Assembly: GCA_045656625.1 (NCBI GenBank)
Contig: JAZORL010000112.1
Location: 1-18,318, forward strand
Source of the DNA: Scatosoma sp045656625
Lineage (GTDB): Bacteria; Bacillota; Clostridia; Christensenellales; Borkfalkiaceae
Direction of reading: 5' to 3'
Length of the DNA stretch: 18,318 nucleotides
The translations under genes were made by a program, and so were the position numbers. Within the stretch, counting starts at the first letter, position 1. Every line of letters begins with the position of its first letter. Positions 6,841 to 14,605 of the stretch are shown here, piece after piece. The notes beneath the pieces are model-generated. The model saw only the letters and a list, made by a program, of their open reading frames with translations. It did not search any database and was not told the origin of the DNA.

Positions 6841-7794
6841 ATGTTTAGCAATAACGACGTTTTAGAAACGATTGCAATGGTCGAGAAGGAGCATTTGGAT
6901 ATCCGCACGATTACGATGGGGATTTCCTTGTTTGGTTGTATTCGCGATAGTGCAGAGGAAACGGCGAGAAAGGTCTACGATTTGGTTTGCAAGAAAGCGG
7001 AAAACATTGTTAAAACGGCGTCCGACCTTTCGGGGGAATACGGTATTCCCATCGTCAATAAGCGTGTTTCCGTCACCCCCGTGAGCTTGATTACGGCGGC
7101 GTTTCCCGAAAAAGCCCCTCTTGTCGGCAAAGCGCTCGACGATGCGGCGGCAACGCTCGGTATCGACTTTTTAGGCGGTTATTCCGCACTTGTGCATAAG
7201 TCCTTGGCGGACTATGAAAGAGTATTTCTTCGCACAATTCCCGAAGTTTTAGCGACGACGAAACGCCTTTGTGCGTCCGTCAACGTCGGTTCGACGAAAT
7301 CGGGTATCAATATGGAAGCGGTGAAAATGCTCGGCGAAATTTTCAAAGAAGCGGCATTTTTGACCAAGGACGCAGACGGTATCGGGGCGGCGAAGCTCGT
7401 GGCGTTTTGTAATGCGGTGGAGGATAACCCCTTCATGGCAGGTGCGTTCCACGGCGTAGGGGAAGCAGATACGGTAATCAACGTAGGCGTTTCTGGCCCT
7501 GGCGTTGTAAAGCATGCGTTGGAGCAAATCCCTGATGCGGACTTGACGGATGCGGCGGAAATGATTAAGCGTACCGCATTCAAAATTACGCGTGCAGGGC
7601 AGCTTGTTGCCAAGGAAGCGGCAAAGCGCTTGAACGCACAGTTTGGCATTGTGGACTTGTCCCTTGCGCCCACTCCTGCGGTAGGTGATTCGGTAGCGGC
7701 GATCTTGGAAGAGCTCGGCATTGAAACGGTAGGCGGACACGGCACGACGGCGGCGCCTGCGATGCTCAACGACGCAGTGAAAAGGGCGGCGTAA
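6841..7794 (+). CDS. UPF0210 (DUF711, PFL-like) protein, N-terminal part
   Basis: This frame encodes 317 residues that match the first 70 percent of the UPF0210 family. It includes the N-terminal DIRTITMGISL region and the late GGHGTTAAPAMLNDAVK segment. Family members have a pyruvate-formate-lyase-like fold and are usually near 450 residues. Here the frame ends at TAA (7792-7794) just after DAVKRAA, where relatives continue with KKGGVMASS. Adding one base in the AAAAGGG run at 7780-7786 restores K-K-G-G-V-M-A-S-S and joins the frame to the next one, giving 451 residues in total. The break is therefore a single-base deletion, a sequence error, or a true split into two chains. The ATG has a GTAGGGAG site upstream, and the ACT partner ends 18 bases before. 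Confidence 0.88.
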   Translation: MFSNNDVLETIAMVEKEHLDIRTITMGISLFGCIRDSAEETARKVYDLVCKKAENIVKTASDLSGEYGIPIVNKRVSVTPVSLITAAFPEKAPLVGKALDDAAATLGIDFLGGYSALVHKSLADYERVFLRTIPEVLATTKRLCASVNVGSTKSGINMEAVKMLGEIFKEAAFLTKDADGIGAAKLVAFCNAVEDNPFMAGAFHGVGEADTVINVGVSGPGVVKHALEQIPDADLTDAAEMIKRTAFKITRAGQLVAKEAAKRLNAQFGIVDLSLAPTPAVGDSVAAILEELGIETVGGHGTTAAPAMLNDAVKRAA

Positions 7795-8195
7795 TGGCAA
7801 GCTCGCGCGTAGGCGGGCTTTCGGGCGCATTCATTCCCGTTTCCGAGGATATCGGCATGATTCGGGCGGCGGAAAAGGGCGCGATTACCTTGGATAAGCT
7901 CGAAGCGATGACCTGTGTTTGCAGTGTGGGCTTGGATATGATTGCGATCCCTGGCGACACGCCTGCTACGACGATTTCCGCTATGATTGCGGACGAAGCG
8001 GCGATTGGTATGATCAACAATAAGACGACGGCGGTGCGTATTATTCCTGCACCGAATAAGGGAGTTGGCGAACAGGTCAATTTCGGCGGTTTGCTTGGCC
8101 GCGCGCCCATTATGCCCGTGCATAACTGCGATTCGTCAAGACTCATCAATCGCGGTGGGAATATACCTGCTCCCATTCACAGCTTCAAAAACTAA
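7794..8195 (+). CDS. UPF0210 (DUF711, PFL-like) protein, C-terminal part
   Basis: This frame encodes 133 residues matching the last part of UPF0210: GGLSGAFIPVSED, the MTCVCSVGLDMIAIPGD box, a MINNKTTAVR segment, and the closing GGxxPAPIHS. Its ATG overlaps the upstream TAA (TAATG), and GGGCGG lies a few bases before it. Translational reinitiation could therefore produce it as a separate polypeptide. The Met corresponds to an internal Met conserved in the one-piece family, so it is not by itself evidence for a designed start. If the break is real and not bypassed, this half would depend on the first half for folding. It has no close downstream neighbour; a repeat region follows. Confidence 0.82.
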   Translation: MASSRVGGLSGAFIPVSEDIGMIRAAEKGAITLDKLEAMTCVCSVGLDMIAIPGDTPATTISAMIADEAAIGMINNKTTAVRIIPAPNKGVGEQVNFGGLLGRAPIMPVHNCDSSRLINRGGNIPAPIHSFKN

Positions 8196-8222
8196 AAAAG
8201 AACGTATATGCGTCGCATTTCG

Positions 8223-8407
8223 GCGTTGCCGCTCAGTCACGTACTACTCGGTACGCTCCCTCTCGGCGCCTGGAACTGCTCGCATCTCCGTCCTTTTTGG
8301 ACGGCGTAAAAACTCTTGCGTTGCCGCTCAGTCACGTACTACTCGGTACGCTCCCTCGCGGCGCCTGGAACTGCTCGCATCTCCGTCCTTTTTGGGCGGA
8401 ACGTAAA
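8223..8407. repeat. 95-bp intergenic tandem repeat, two copies
   Basis: Two nearly identical units start at 8223 and 8318, a period of 95 bases, each beginning GCGTTGCCGCTCAGTCACG. They differ at a few positions, such as CCCTCTCGG versus CCCTCGCGG. Each contains a GTAC...GTAC dyad and ends in a small hairpin. In the first this is CCGTCC-TTTTT-GGACGG; in the second GGGCGG replaces GGACGG, so one T-A pair becomes a T-G wobble and the stem is kept. Open frames across the region are low-complexity by-products of the repeat. Together with 8196-8222 and 8408-8434 it fills the 239-base gap before pepF; nothing else is evident there. The sequence looks like a dispersed genomic repeat family, which would need a whole genome to confirm. 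Confidence 0.9.
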
Positions 8408-8434
8408 ATTGCAACTTAAAAGGAAATATCAGAT

Positions 8435-10216
8435 ATGTTGGAAAGAAAAGAAGTCCCTGAAAATTTGAAATGGAAGCTTACGGACGTTTTTGAAAGTGAC
8501 GAAGCTTGGGACGAAGAATATAAAAAAGTAGAAGAAACGTACGGTGGATACGATTTTGACGTGTTCAAGGGCAAGCTTTCGAATAAAACCGATTTGCTTG
8601 CGTGCTTGCGGCTCACCGACGAGATTTCCCGTCGCTTGGAAAAGCTGTATCTCTATGCGCACATGCGTCACGACGAGGATTTGCGCATTTCTAAGTACAC
8701 GTCTAAGCATGCGAGAATTAGCGCATTGTTTCCGCAAATTTTCGCTCGTTTGTCCTTTGTTGATCCCGAGCTCACTTCGCTTGACGAAACGGTCTTGCAG
8801 GGCTTTATTGCGGACCCCGATTTTGCGGAGTATGATTATAAGCTCCGCTCGGTGTTGAAATCCAAGGCGCACGTTTTGAGCGAAGCGGAAGAACGTTTGC
8901 TTGCGCTTGGCAGCGACGTAATGGGGGATTTCCAAGGCGTGTTCGCTATGCTCAACAATGCGAACTTGAATTTGCCGAAAGCAAAATTCAACGGCGAAGA
9001 AACGCAAATGAGTCACGGTATGTGCGGTGTGGTGTTGCACTCGGAAAATCGTGAAGAGCGTAAGGAATGGTTTGAAAAATATTATCAAGCGTATATCAAT
9101 CTAATCGATTCGATTGCGCAGACTTATTTTAGCAACGTCAAAAAGGACGTGTTCTATAAGACGGTCCGCAATTTTGCAAGCTGTAAGGATATGGCGCTCC
9201 ATAACGAGGACGTGGACGGAATCGTTTACGAAAACTTGATTGAATCGGTACATGGTGCCCTGCCTTTGATGCACGATTATATTTCCACACGCAAAAAGGT
9301 GTTGGGGTTGGAAGAACAGCACTTATACGATATGCACCTGCCTTTGGTTGCCGATGCGGATATCAAAATCCCGTTTGAAGAAGCGTACGAGCTCGTGATT
9401 GATGGGCTTGCGCCTCTTGGCAAGGAGTATCAAGCTTTGCTCCGTATGGGCAAGGATGAGGGCTGGATTGACGTTTGCGAGAACGAAGGAAAGCGTTGCG
9501 GTGCGTACTCGGCAGGAATCTACGACGTACACCCGTACGTGCTTTTGAATTACCAACCGACGACGAACGACGTATTCACCATTGCGCACGAAATGGGGCA
9601 TGCCCTTCATACCTATAAATCGGTGCAAGGGCAACCCTACTCCAAGTCAAACTATACGATTTTCCTTGCGGAAATCGCAAGCACCGTCAACGAAGTGCTT
9701 TTGTTGAAGCATTTGTATAAGATGAGCACGGACGTAAATTTCAAGAAATACCTTTTGAACTATTATATGGATATGTTCCGTGCGACCTTGTTCCGTCAAA
9801 CGCAGTTTGCGGAGTTTGAACAAATTGCGCACGCAAAAGCGGAAGAGGGCGAGGCTTTGACGAAAGAGAATTTAAGCGAGGCGTATTATCAGCTCAATAA
9901 GGATTACTACGGCGACGGTGTGATCCACGACGAGCAAATCGCTTACGAATGGGCGAGAATACCCCATTTCTACAATTCCTTTTACGTGTATAAATACGCA
10001 ACGGGGATTGTTTCGGCGATCTCGATTGTCAAGCGTATTTTGCGTGAAGGGGAAAGCGCGGTAAAGGATTATTTCGAGTTCCTTTCCTCGGGTGCTTGCA
10101 CCGATCCCGTCAGCATTCTGCAAAAGGCAGGCGTAGACTTAACGACGAAATTGCCCTTTGAAGCGGCAATGCAAGAATTTAAGGATACGTTGGAAGAATT
10201 TAAGAGCTTGCTTTGA
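8435..10216 (+). CDS. pepF: Oligoendopeptidase F (M3B metallopeptidase)
   Basis: This 593-residue cytoplasmic zinc peptidase hydrolyses short peptides. It has the normal length and architecture of the M3B family. The N-terminal helical part begins with the typical WKLTDVF..DEAW. The zinc site is H385-E386-M387-G388-H389 inside IAHEMGHALH, with the third ligand E413 in LAEIASTVNE, the usual distance downstream. The C-terminal Y..P.FY.SFYVYKYATG region forms the substrate-binding end. The ATG follows AAAAGGA (8418-8424) by 10 bases. The gene stands after the 95-bp repeats, so its promoter probably lies in or before the repeat region, but no clear -35/-10 pair is visible. dnaB follows 80 bases downstream on the same strand. 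Confidence 0.95.
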   Translation: MLERKEVPENLKWKLTDVFESDEAWDEEYKKVEETYGGYDFDVFKGKLSNKTDLLACLRLTDEISRRLEKLYLYAHMRHDEDLRISKYTSKHARISALFPQIFARLSFVDPELTSLDETVLQGFIADPDFAEYDYKLRSVLKSKAHVLSEAEERLLALGSDVMGDFQGVFAMLNNANLNLPKAKFNGEETQMSHGMCGVVLHSENREERKEWFEKYYQAYINLIDSIAQTYFSNVKKDVFYKTVRNFASCKDMALHNEDVDGIVYENLIESVHGALPLMHDYISTRKKVLGLEEQHLYDMHLPLVADADIKIPFEEAYELVIDGLAPLGKEYQALLRMGKDEGWIDVCENEGKRCGAYSAGIYDVHPYVLLNYQPTTNDVFTIAHEMGHALHTYKSVQGQPYSKSNYTIFLAEIASTVNEVLLLKHLYKMSTDVNFKKYLLNYYMDMFRATLFRQTQFAEFEQIAHAKAEEGEALTKENLSEAYYQLNKDYYGDGVIHDEQIAYEWARIPHFYNSFYVYKYATGIVSAISIVKRILREGESAVKDYFEFLSSGACTDPVSILQKAGVDLTTKLPFEAAMQEFKDTLEEFKSLL

Positions 10217-10296
10217 TTTTCAAGGCGAAAAAATAAACGAAAGAGATGGGCGTGTACGCGTTGAAACGCTGCCGCCAAAAGAAAAGGGGAAACACT

Positions 10297-11817
10297 ATGG
10301 CAAATGAAATCAATACGATGCCCTATAACCGTGATGCGGAAATGGCGCTTTTGGGTTGTCTTTTAATCGACAACGAAATCGCATCGGAGCTTATTGATAA
10401 GCTTTCCGAGGCGGATTTTTACCAGGATTCGCACAAGCTGATTTTACGCGCAATGAGTAAGGTTTTCAACGATAGAAAACCCGTCGATATCGTCACGGTA
10501 TCCGATCAGCTTGAAAGTGAAGCCGCGCTGGAAAAGGCGGGCGGTATCGTTTATCTCACCGAGCTTACCCAGCTCACGCCGTCTGCGGCGAATTATAAGT
10601 CGTATTACGATATTATCACGAGAGATAGCATCAATCGTAAGCTCATTCGCGCATCGAGAAAAATCATCGAGACGTCAATGAAAAACACGGACGAAAAGAC
10701 TTCTCTTTCCTTTGCAGAAAAGACGATTTACGATATTTCCCAACAATCCGAGCGTTCGGTGCTTTTGGGTATGAACGAGGGGGATATCATCGGGGAAGTG
10801 TTGCAAAAATTTGAAAAATTGCAGTCTGATCCGAACTCCTTCAAAGGTGTACCGACTGGGTATAAGCGTTTAGATAAAATGACGCACGGCTTACAGCCGG
10901 GCGCGCTCATTGTCCTTGCGGCTCGTCCCGGTATGGGTAAAACGTCGCTTGCGATGAACTTGGTCGAGCACGCGTCTTTGAATTCGGGCAAAACTTGCGC
11001 CGTATTCTCTCTCGAAATGCCGAGAAGTGAAATCGTGCAAAGACTCATTTGTTCTTATGCAAAGGTGAGTATGCAAAAGGCGCTTGACGGCGCTCTTGAT
11101 GCAAAAGAATGGAAAAAACTCATGCTTGCGAGCGATCAGCTTAAAAAGAGTAAAATTTATATCGACGATTCCTCGCGTGTGACGCCTGCGGAAATCTTGT
11201 CCAAGTGCCGTCGTTTGAAATCGGCAAGCGGCAGCCTCGATATGATTATGATCGACTATATCCAGCTTATGTCGAGTGGGGATTCCAAAATGGCAGGCGC
11301 GGAAAATAGACAACAAGAAATTGCGTCGATCACTCGTGATTTGAAGATTATGGCAAAGGAGCTTGGCGTGCCCGTTATCGCGCTTTCCCAGCTCCGTCGT
11401 ATTCAATCCAAAGAGCCCACCCTTTCCGACCTTCGTGAATCGGGCGCGATCGAACAAGACGCGGATATCGTAATGTTCATCAACCGTCCCGAAGCGGTGG
11501 CAACGGCGGAAGAAATTGCGTCGGGCAAGATTGTAAAGGGCGCAGCAGAGCTTATTCTTGCTAAGCACCGCGGCGGTGAACAGGGCAGAGTTTCCTTGAA
11601 ATTCATCGGCGAATGCACGAAGTTCGTGGACGTGGACGATCAAAATCGTGACGACGAACCCCCGCAATTCGGCGTGCAGCCACCCGTCAATTATGACGAT
11701 GACGTGGAATACGAAGCACCCGACGATGATTACGATTACGGTGCGCCCGAGCCCCCGCCTTCCGCAAAGCGGAAGAGTGATTTGTCGCTCGTGGACGACG
11801 AAATTCCTTTCGAGTAA
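10297..11817 (+). CDS. dnaB: Replicative DNA helicase DnaB with SSB-like C-terminal tip
   Basis: This 506-residue hexameric 5'-3' helicase unwinds DNA at the replication fork. The N-terminal helical domain begins MPYNRDAEMALLG (8-20). The RecA-like motor carries Walker A ARPGMGKTS (209-217) and Walker B MIMIDYIQ (316-323), followed by the sensor segment ALSQLRR and the DLRESGAIEQDAD box (378-390). The conserved core ends near 446. Beyond it lies a 60-residue acidic, Pro/Tyr-rich disordered tail that finishes DDEIPFE (500-506), strikingly like the DDDIPF tip of single-stranded-DNA-binding protein. The ATG at 10297 follows AAAAGGGGA. An in-frame start at 10246 would add 17 basic residues upstream of that site and is rejected. 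The gene is not next to rplI, its common partner elsewhere. Confidence 0.97.
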   Translation: MANEINTMPYNRDAEMALLGCLLIDNEIASELIDKLSEADFYQDSHKLILRAMSKVFNDRKPVDIVTVSDQLESEAALEKAGGIVYLTELTQLTPSAANYKSYYDIITRDSINRKLIRASRKIIETSMKNTDEKTSLSFAEKTIYDISQQSERSVLLGMNEGDIIGEVLQKFEKLQSDPNSFKGVPTGYKRLDKMTHGLQPGALIVLAARPGMGKTSLAMNLVEHASLNSGKTCAVFSLEMPRSEIVQRLICSYAKVSMQKALDGALDAKEWKKLMLASDQLKKSKIYIDDSSRVTPAEILSKCRRLKSASGSLDMIMIDYIQLMSSGDSKMAGAENRQQEIASITRDLKIMAKELGVPVIALSQLRRIQSKEPTLSDLRESGAIEQDADIVMFINRPEAVATAEEIASGKIVKGAAELILAKHRGGEQGRVSLKFIGECTKFVDVDDQNRDDEPPQFGVQPPVNYDDDVEYEAPDDDYDYGAPEPPPSAKRKSDLSLVDDEIPFE

Positions 11818-11843
11818 AAACTATCTAAATTTTATTTTTTATC

Positions 11844-12863
11844 ATGCAAACACAAATCAAGACGATCACCGCAGAGAGTATTGCGGAAGCGAAAAATTTA
11901 ATATGCTCGGGCGGTGTAGTCGGGATTCCTACGGAAACGGTTTACGGCTTGGGCGGCAATGCGTTTGACGATCAAGCGGTGCAAAAGATTTTTGAGGTCA
12001 AGGGCAGACCGAACGACAATCCCTTGATTGCGCACGTGCATAGCGATTACGATTTATCGAAAATCATCGATTACGATCCGCCGTATGCAAAGAAACTGCG
12101 AGAAGCCTTTTTGCCCGGTCCGTTGACGCTTGTTTATCCGTCGACAGGGAAAGTGAGTCCGTACGTTTCTTGCGGCTTAAACACCCTTGCAATCCGAGTG
12201 CCTGCCCATCAAGGGGCGCAAGCGCTTTTACGGGCGCTGGATATTCCCATCGTTGCGCCGAGCGCAAATTTATCCAAGCACGTATCTCCGACGAGTGCGC
12301 AGCACGTTTACGACGATTTTGAAGGGAAAATTCCTTTGATATTGGACGGCGGCGCTTGCGAGGGGGGGATTGAAAGCACCGTTTGTGACGTGACGGGGGA
12401 AATCCCCGTGATTTTACGGCCCGGTTTGATTACGCAAGAGATGATTGCCCAGGTCGTTGGGGCTTGCGGTGAGTATACCCCCGATTTTAAGTCGGGGGAA
12501 AAGGTGAAAAGCCCGGGTGTGCTGTATAAGCATTATTCCCCTCGTTGTCAGACCCGTTTATTCACGGCAAACGAGTTGGAAGAGGCAATCGCCGAATGCG
12601 CCAAAGAAAAGCTTGCGGGAAAACGAGTCTCTGTGCTTTGTGAAGAACAATTCGTAATGCTTTTCGAGCAAAGCGGCGTGGCAACGCTTAACCTTGGCAG
12701 TACGGAAAGTGAAATGGCGGCAAGGCTTTACGAGCTTTTGCGGAAAGCGGAAAAGGCTTGTGACGTACTTATCACCATCGAGCCGACGGAAAAAAGCGGC
12801 GTTATGGTGGGCGTATTAAACCGTTTAAGAAAGGCTTGTACGTCGTCGGATATCAAACACTAA
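11844..12863 (+). CDS. sua5: Threonylcarbamoyl-AMP synthase (Sua5/YwlC type)
   Basis: The enzyme makes threonylcarbamoyl-adenylate from threonine, bicarbonate and ATP, the first step of the t6A37 modification of ANN-decoding tRNAs. At 339 residues it is the long Sua5 form. A YrdC domain (about 5-200) contains IPTETVYGLGGNA (28-40), KGRPNDNPL (53-61) and the APSAN segment (138-142). A linker with SPGVLYKHYSPR (223-234) leads to the C-terminal Sua5 domain (about 235-339). The ATG lies 26 bases after dnaB in a very T-rich stretch that has no Shine-Dalgarno site, so translation may be weak or coupled. The next gene starts 27 bases downstream. Confidence 0.95.
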   Translation: MQTQIKTITAESIAEAKNLICSGGVVGIPTETVYGLGGNAFDDQAVQKIFEVKGRPNDNPLIAHVHSDYDLSKIIDYDPPYAKKLREAFLPGPLTLVYPSTGKVSPYVSCGLNTLAIRVPAHQGAQALLRALDIPIVAPSANLSKHVSPTSAQHVYDDFEGKIPLILDGGACEGGIESTVCDVTGEIPVILRPGLITQEMIAQVVGACGEYTPDFKSGEKVKSPGVLYKHYSPRCQTRLFTANELEEAIAECAKEKLAGKRVSVLCEEQFVMLFEQSGVATLNLGSTESEMAARLYELLRKAEKACDVLITIEPTEKSGVMVGVLNRLRKACTSSDIKH

Positions 12864-12890
12864 CGAAAAAAAGGGGGAGGCAGGTACGAG

Positions 12891-13463
12891 ATGAGCGCAC
12901 CAAAGAAGAAAAAAATCGTATTCGTATGCACAGGCAATACCTGTCGTTCTCCCATGGCGGAAAAACTGCTTGACAAAGCGTTGAAGGGGCAAAAACTTGG
13001 CGGCTTTACGATTACGTCCGCAGGTACTGCGGCAAAGCGTGGGGACGCGATTAACCCCAAATCTGCATTGGCTTTGCAGGAAAACGGCATCAACGTAGAA
13101 ACGTTCAAATCGAAAAAAATCACGCCTGCGATCCTTCGTGATTCGTTTGCGATTGTGTGTATGACGGAAAAACATCGAGATTATTTAATGGATATGCGTT
13201 GGAACGTCTTGCGTAAATTGGGCGTGGAAGAGATTGAGAATAACGTCTATTCCTTTGCGGAGTTGACGGGCAGCGATGTACTCGATCCTTACGGCAAGGA
13301 TATCGATTGCTATCGCTACGTATATGCATTGTTGGCAACGGGTATGCCGATGCTCATTGAAAAATTGCGCTTGCGTGAGTATGCCGTGCTCCCGAAAAAG
13401 CGTGGTAGACGAAAAAAGACAGAGAATACCGCCGAAGAAAATTCGACGGAAATGAAGGAGTAA
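12891..13463 (+). CDS. Low-molecular-weight phosphatase, probably protein-arginine phosphatase (YwlE-like)
   Basis: This 190-residue protein has the low-molecular-weight phosphatase P-loop CTGNTCRS (13-20) with nucleophile C13 and R19. The general-acid pair D132-P133 lies in VLDPYGKD. Thr at position 17, where tyrosine phosphatases usually carry Ile or Leu, is the feature that marks YwlE-type protein-arginine phosphatases. Its place between sua5 and rpiB matches the ywlC-ywlE-ywlF order of Bacillus, which supports this reading. The family is usually about 150 residues; here an extra basic-then-acidic tail (about 165-190) follows the catalytic domain. The matching arginine kinase McsB is not in the window. 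A GGGGGAGG site lies ahead of the ATG. Confidence 0.88.
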   Translation: MSAPKKKKIVFVCTGNTCRSPMAEKLLDKALKGQKLGGFTITSAGTAAKRGDAINPKSALALQENGINVETFKSKKITPAILRDSFAIVCMTEKHRDYLMDMRWNVLRKLGVEEIENNVYSFAELTGSDVLDPYGKDIDCYRYVYALLATGMPMLIEKLRLREYAVLPKKRGRRKKTENTAEENSTEMKE

Positions 13464-13468
13464 AGAAT

Positions 13469-13921
13469 ATGAAAATTGCAGTTGCATGCGACCATGGTGG
13501 GCTCAATTTGAAAAAAGCGGTGATTTCCTACGTGGAAAAGCTCGGGCACGAAGTGCAAGATTTCGGTACGTACACGAGTGACTCTTGCGATTATCCCGAT
13601 TTTGCGTTAAAGGCGGCGGAAGCGGTAGCAAGTGGGGAATGTGCGCGCGGGATTGTGGTTTGTTCGTCGGGGATCGGTGTATCGATCGTTGCGAACAAGG
13701 TGCCGGGCGTGCGCTGTGCGCATTGTCACGACGTATACTGCGCGAAATACACCCGCTATCATAACGATGCAAATATGATCGCATTTGGGGAAAAGGTTGT
13801 GGGCGTTGGCTTGATGGAAGAGATGGTAAACGCCTTTTTGACCTGCGAATACGAGGGCGGCGAACGCCACGATAGACGTATCGCAAAAATCAAAGCGATT
13901 GAAGAAAAATATTGTAAATAA
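13469..13921 (+). CDS. rpiB: Ribose-5-phosphate isomerase B
   Basis: The enzyme interconverts ribose 5-phosphate and ribulose 5-phosphate in the pentose phosphate pathway. At 150 residues it is full length for the RpiB/LacAB family. Visible features are ACDHGG (6-11) with D8 and H9, the catalytic Cys C65 in VVCSSGIG (63-70), and H98-N99 in YHNDANMIAFG. The usual CGTGIG loop reads CSSGIG here; Ser replaces both Gly and Thr, which keeps a hydroxyl for the phosphate or substrate. The gene follows the phosphatase by 5 bases, with its Shine-Dalgarno AAGGAG inside the end of that gene. A LacB-type sugar isomerase is an alternative, but no lactose/galactose genes are near. Confidence 0.92.
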   Translation: MKIAVACDHGGLNLKKAVISYVEKLGHEVQDFGTYTSDSCDYPDFALKAAEAVASGECARGIVVCSSGIGVSIVANKVPGVRCAHCHDVYCAKYTRYHNDANMIAFGEKVVGVGLMEEMVNAFLTCEYEGGERHDRRIAKIKAIEEKYCK

Positions 13922-13941
13922 ACTCTAAAAGGGGAATACCT

Positions 13942-14592
13942 ATGGCACACGAATTTTACCAAAATCCAAAATTTCATCACGTAAAACATCCGCTTATCGA
14001 GCATAAGCTTGCAATTTTGCGTGACATCAACACGACGACGAAGCAGTTTGCGGAGCTTGCGGAAGAAATTGCGATGCTGCTCACTTACGAAGCGACGAAA
14101 GACCTTCCTTTGGAAGAAGTGCTTGTAGATACGCCGCTTGAAAAGGCGAAATGCTACGCAGTATCGGGCAAGGCGGTGGGGATTATTCCCATTTTGCGCG
14201 CAGGCTTGGGTATGGTTTCGGGGGTACAAAAACTCATCCCCAACGCAAAAGTCGGGCATATCGGCTTGTATCGTGACCATGAAACCTGTCAGCCCATCGA
14301 ATACTATTGCAAACTTCCTGCTGATGCGGAACAACGCATTTTGATTGTCGTGGATCCGATGCTCGCAACGGGCGGCAGCGCATCCGACGCAATTTCTATG
14401 CTTAAAAAGCGTGGCGTGACGAAGATTAAGCTTTGCTGCTTGGTCAGCGCACCCGAAGGCGTACGCCGTATTTTGAAGGATCATCCCGACGTGGATTTGT
14501 ACGTAGCGGCGGTAGATAGAGAACTCAACGAGCATTGTTATATCTTGCCCGGGCTCGGTGACGCAGGGGATAGACTTTTCGGCACGAAATAA
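13942..14592 (+). CDS. upp: Uracil phosphoribosyltransferase
   Basis: This salvage enzyme joins uracil and PRPP to make UMP. Its 216 residues are within the family range. The PRPP loop VDPMLATGGSA (137-147) and the uracil-binding C-terminal segment PGLGDAGDRLFGT (203-215) are intact, as is the LRAGLGM region (85-91). It follows rpiB by 20 bases behind an AAAGGGGA site, and the MscS gene starts 13 bases after its stop. The rpiB-upp order fits the conserved Firmicutes neighbourhood. Confidence 0.97.
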   Translation: MAHEFYQNPKFHHVKHPLIEHKLAILRDINTTTKQFAELAEEIAMLLTYEATKDLPLEEVLVDTPLEKAKCYAVSGKAVGIIPILRAGLGMVSGVQKLIPNAKVGHIGLYRDHETCQPIEYYCKLPADAEQRILIVVDPMLATGGSASDAISMLKKRGVTKIKLCCLVSAPEGVRRILKDHPDVDLYVAAVDRELNEHCYILPGLGDAGDRLFGTK

Positions 14593-14605
14593 GGAATCGT
14601 AAAAA

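Noticed and set aside
7780..7786. Programmed -1 frameshift site in UPF0210
   Set aside because: AAAAGGG can slip, but it is not a classical X-XXY-YYZ heptamer and no clear stimulatory hairpin was seen. Mutation, sequence error or reinitiation are simpler; it is kept only as an option.
7212..8123. 303-codon minus-strand frame opposite UPF0210
   Set aside because: Codon bias of the real gene leaves the opposite strand open; the plus strand matches a conserved family.
8065..8406. Plus-strand open frame over the 95-bp repeats
   Set aside because: It starts inside the UPF0210 C-terminal frame and its sequence is just translated repeat DNA.
3934..8407. CRISPR array
   Set aside because: The repeats are ~95-97 bp head-to-tail units without unique spacers, and no cas genes are present.
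10891..11667. 258-codon minus-strand frame opposite dnaB
   Set aside because: It is the antisense of a clearly conserved helicase and matches nothing recognisable.
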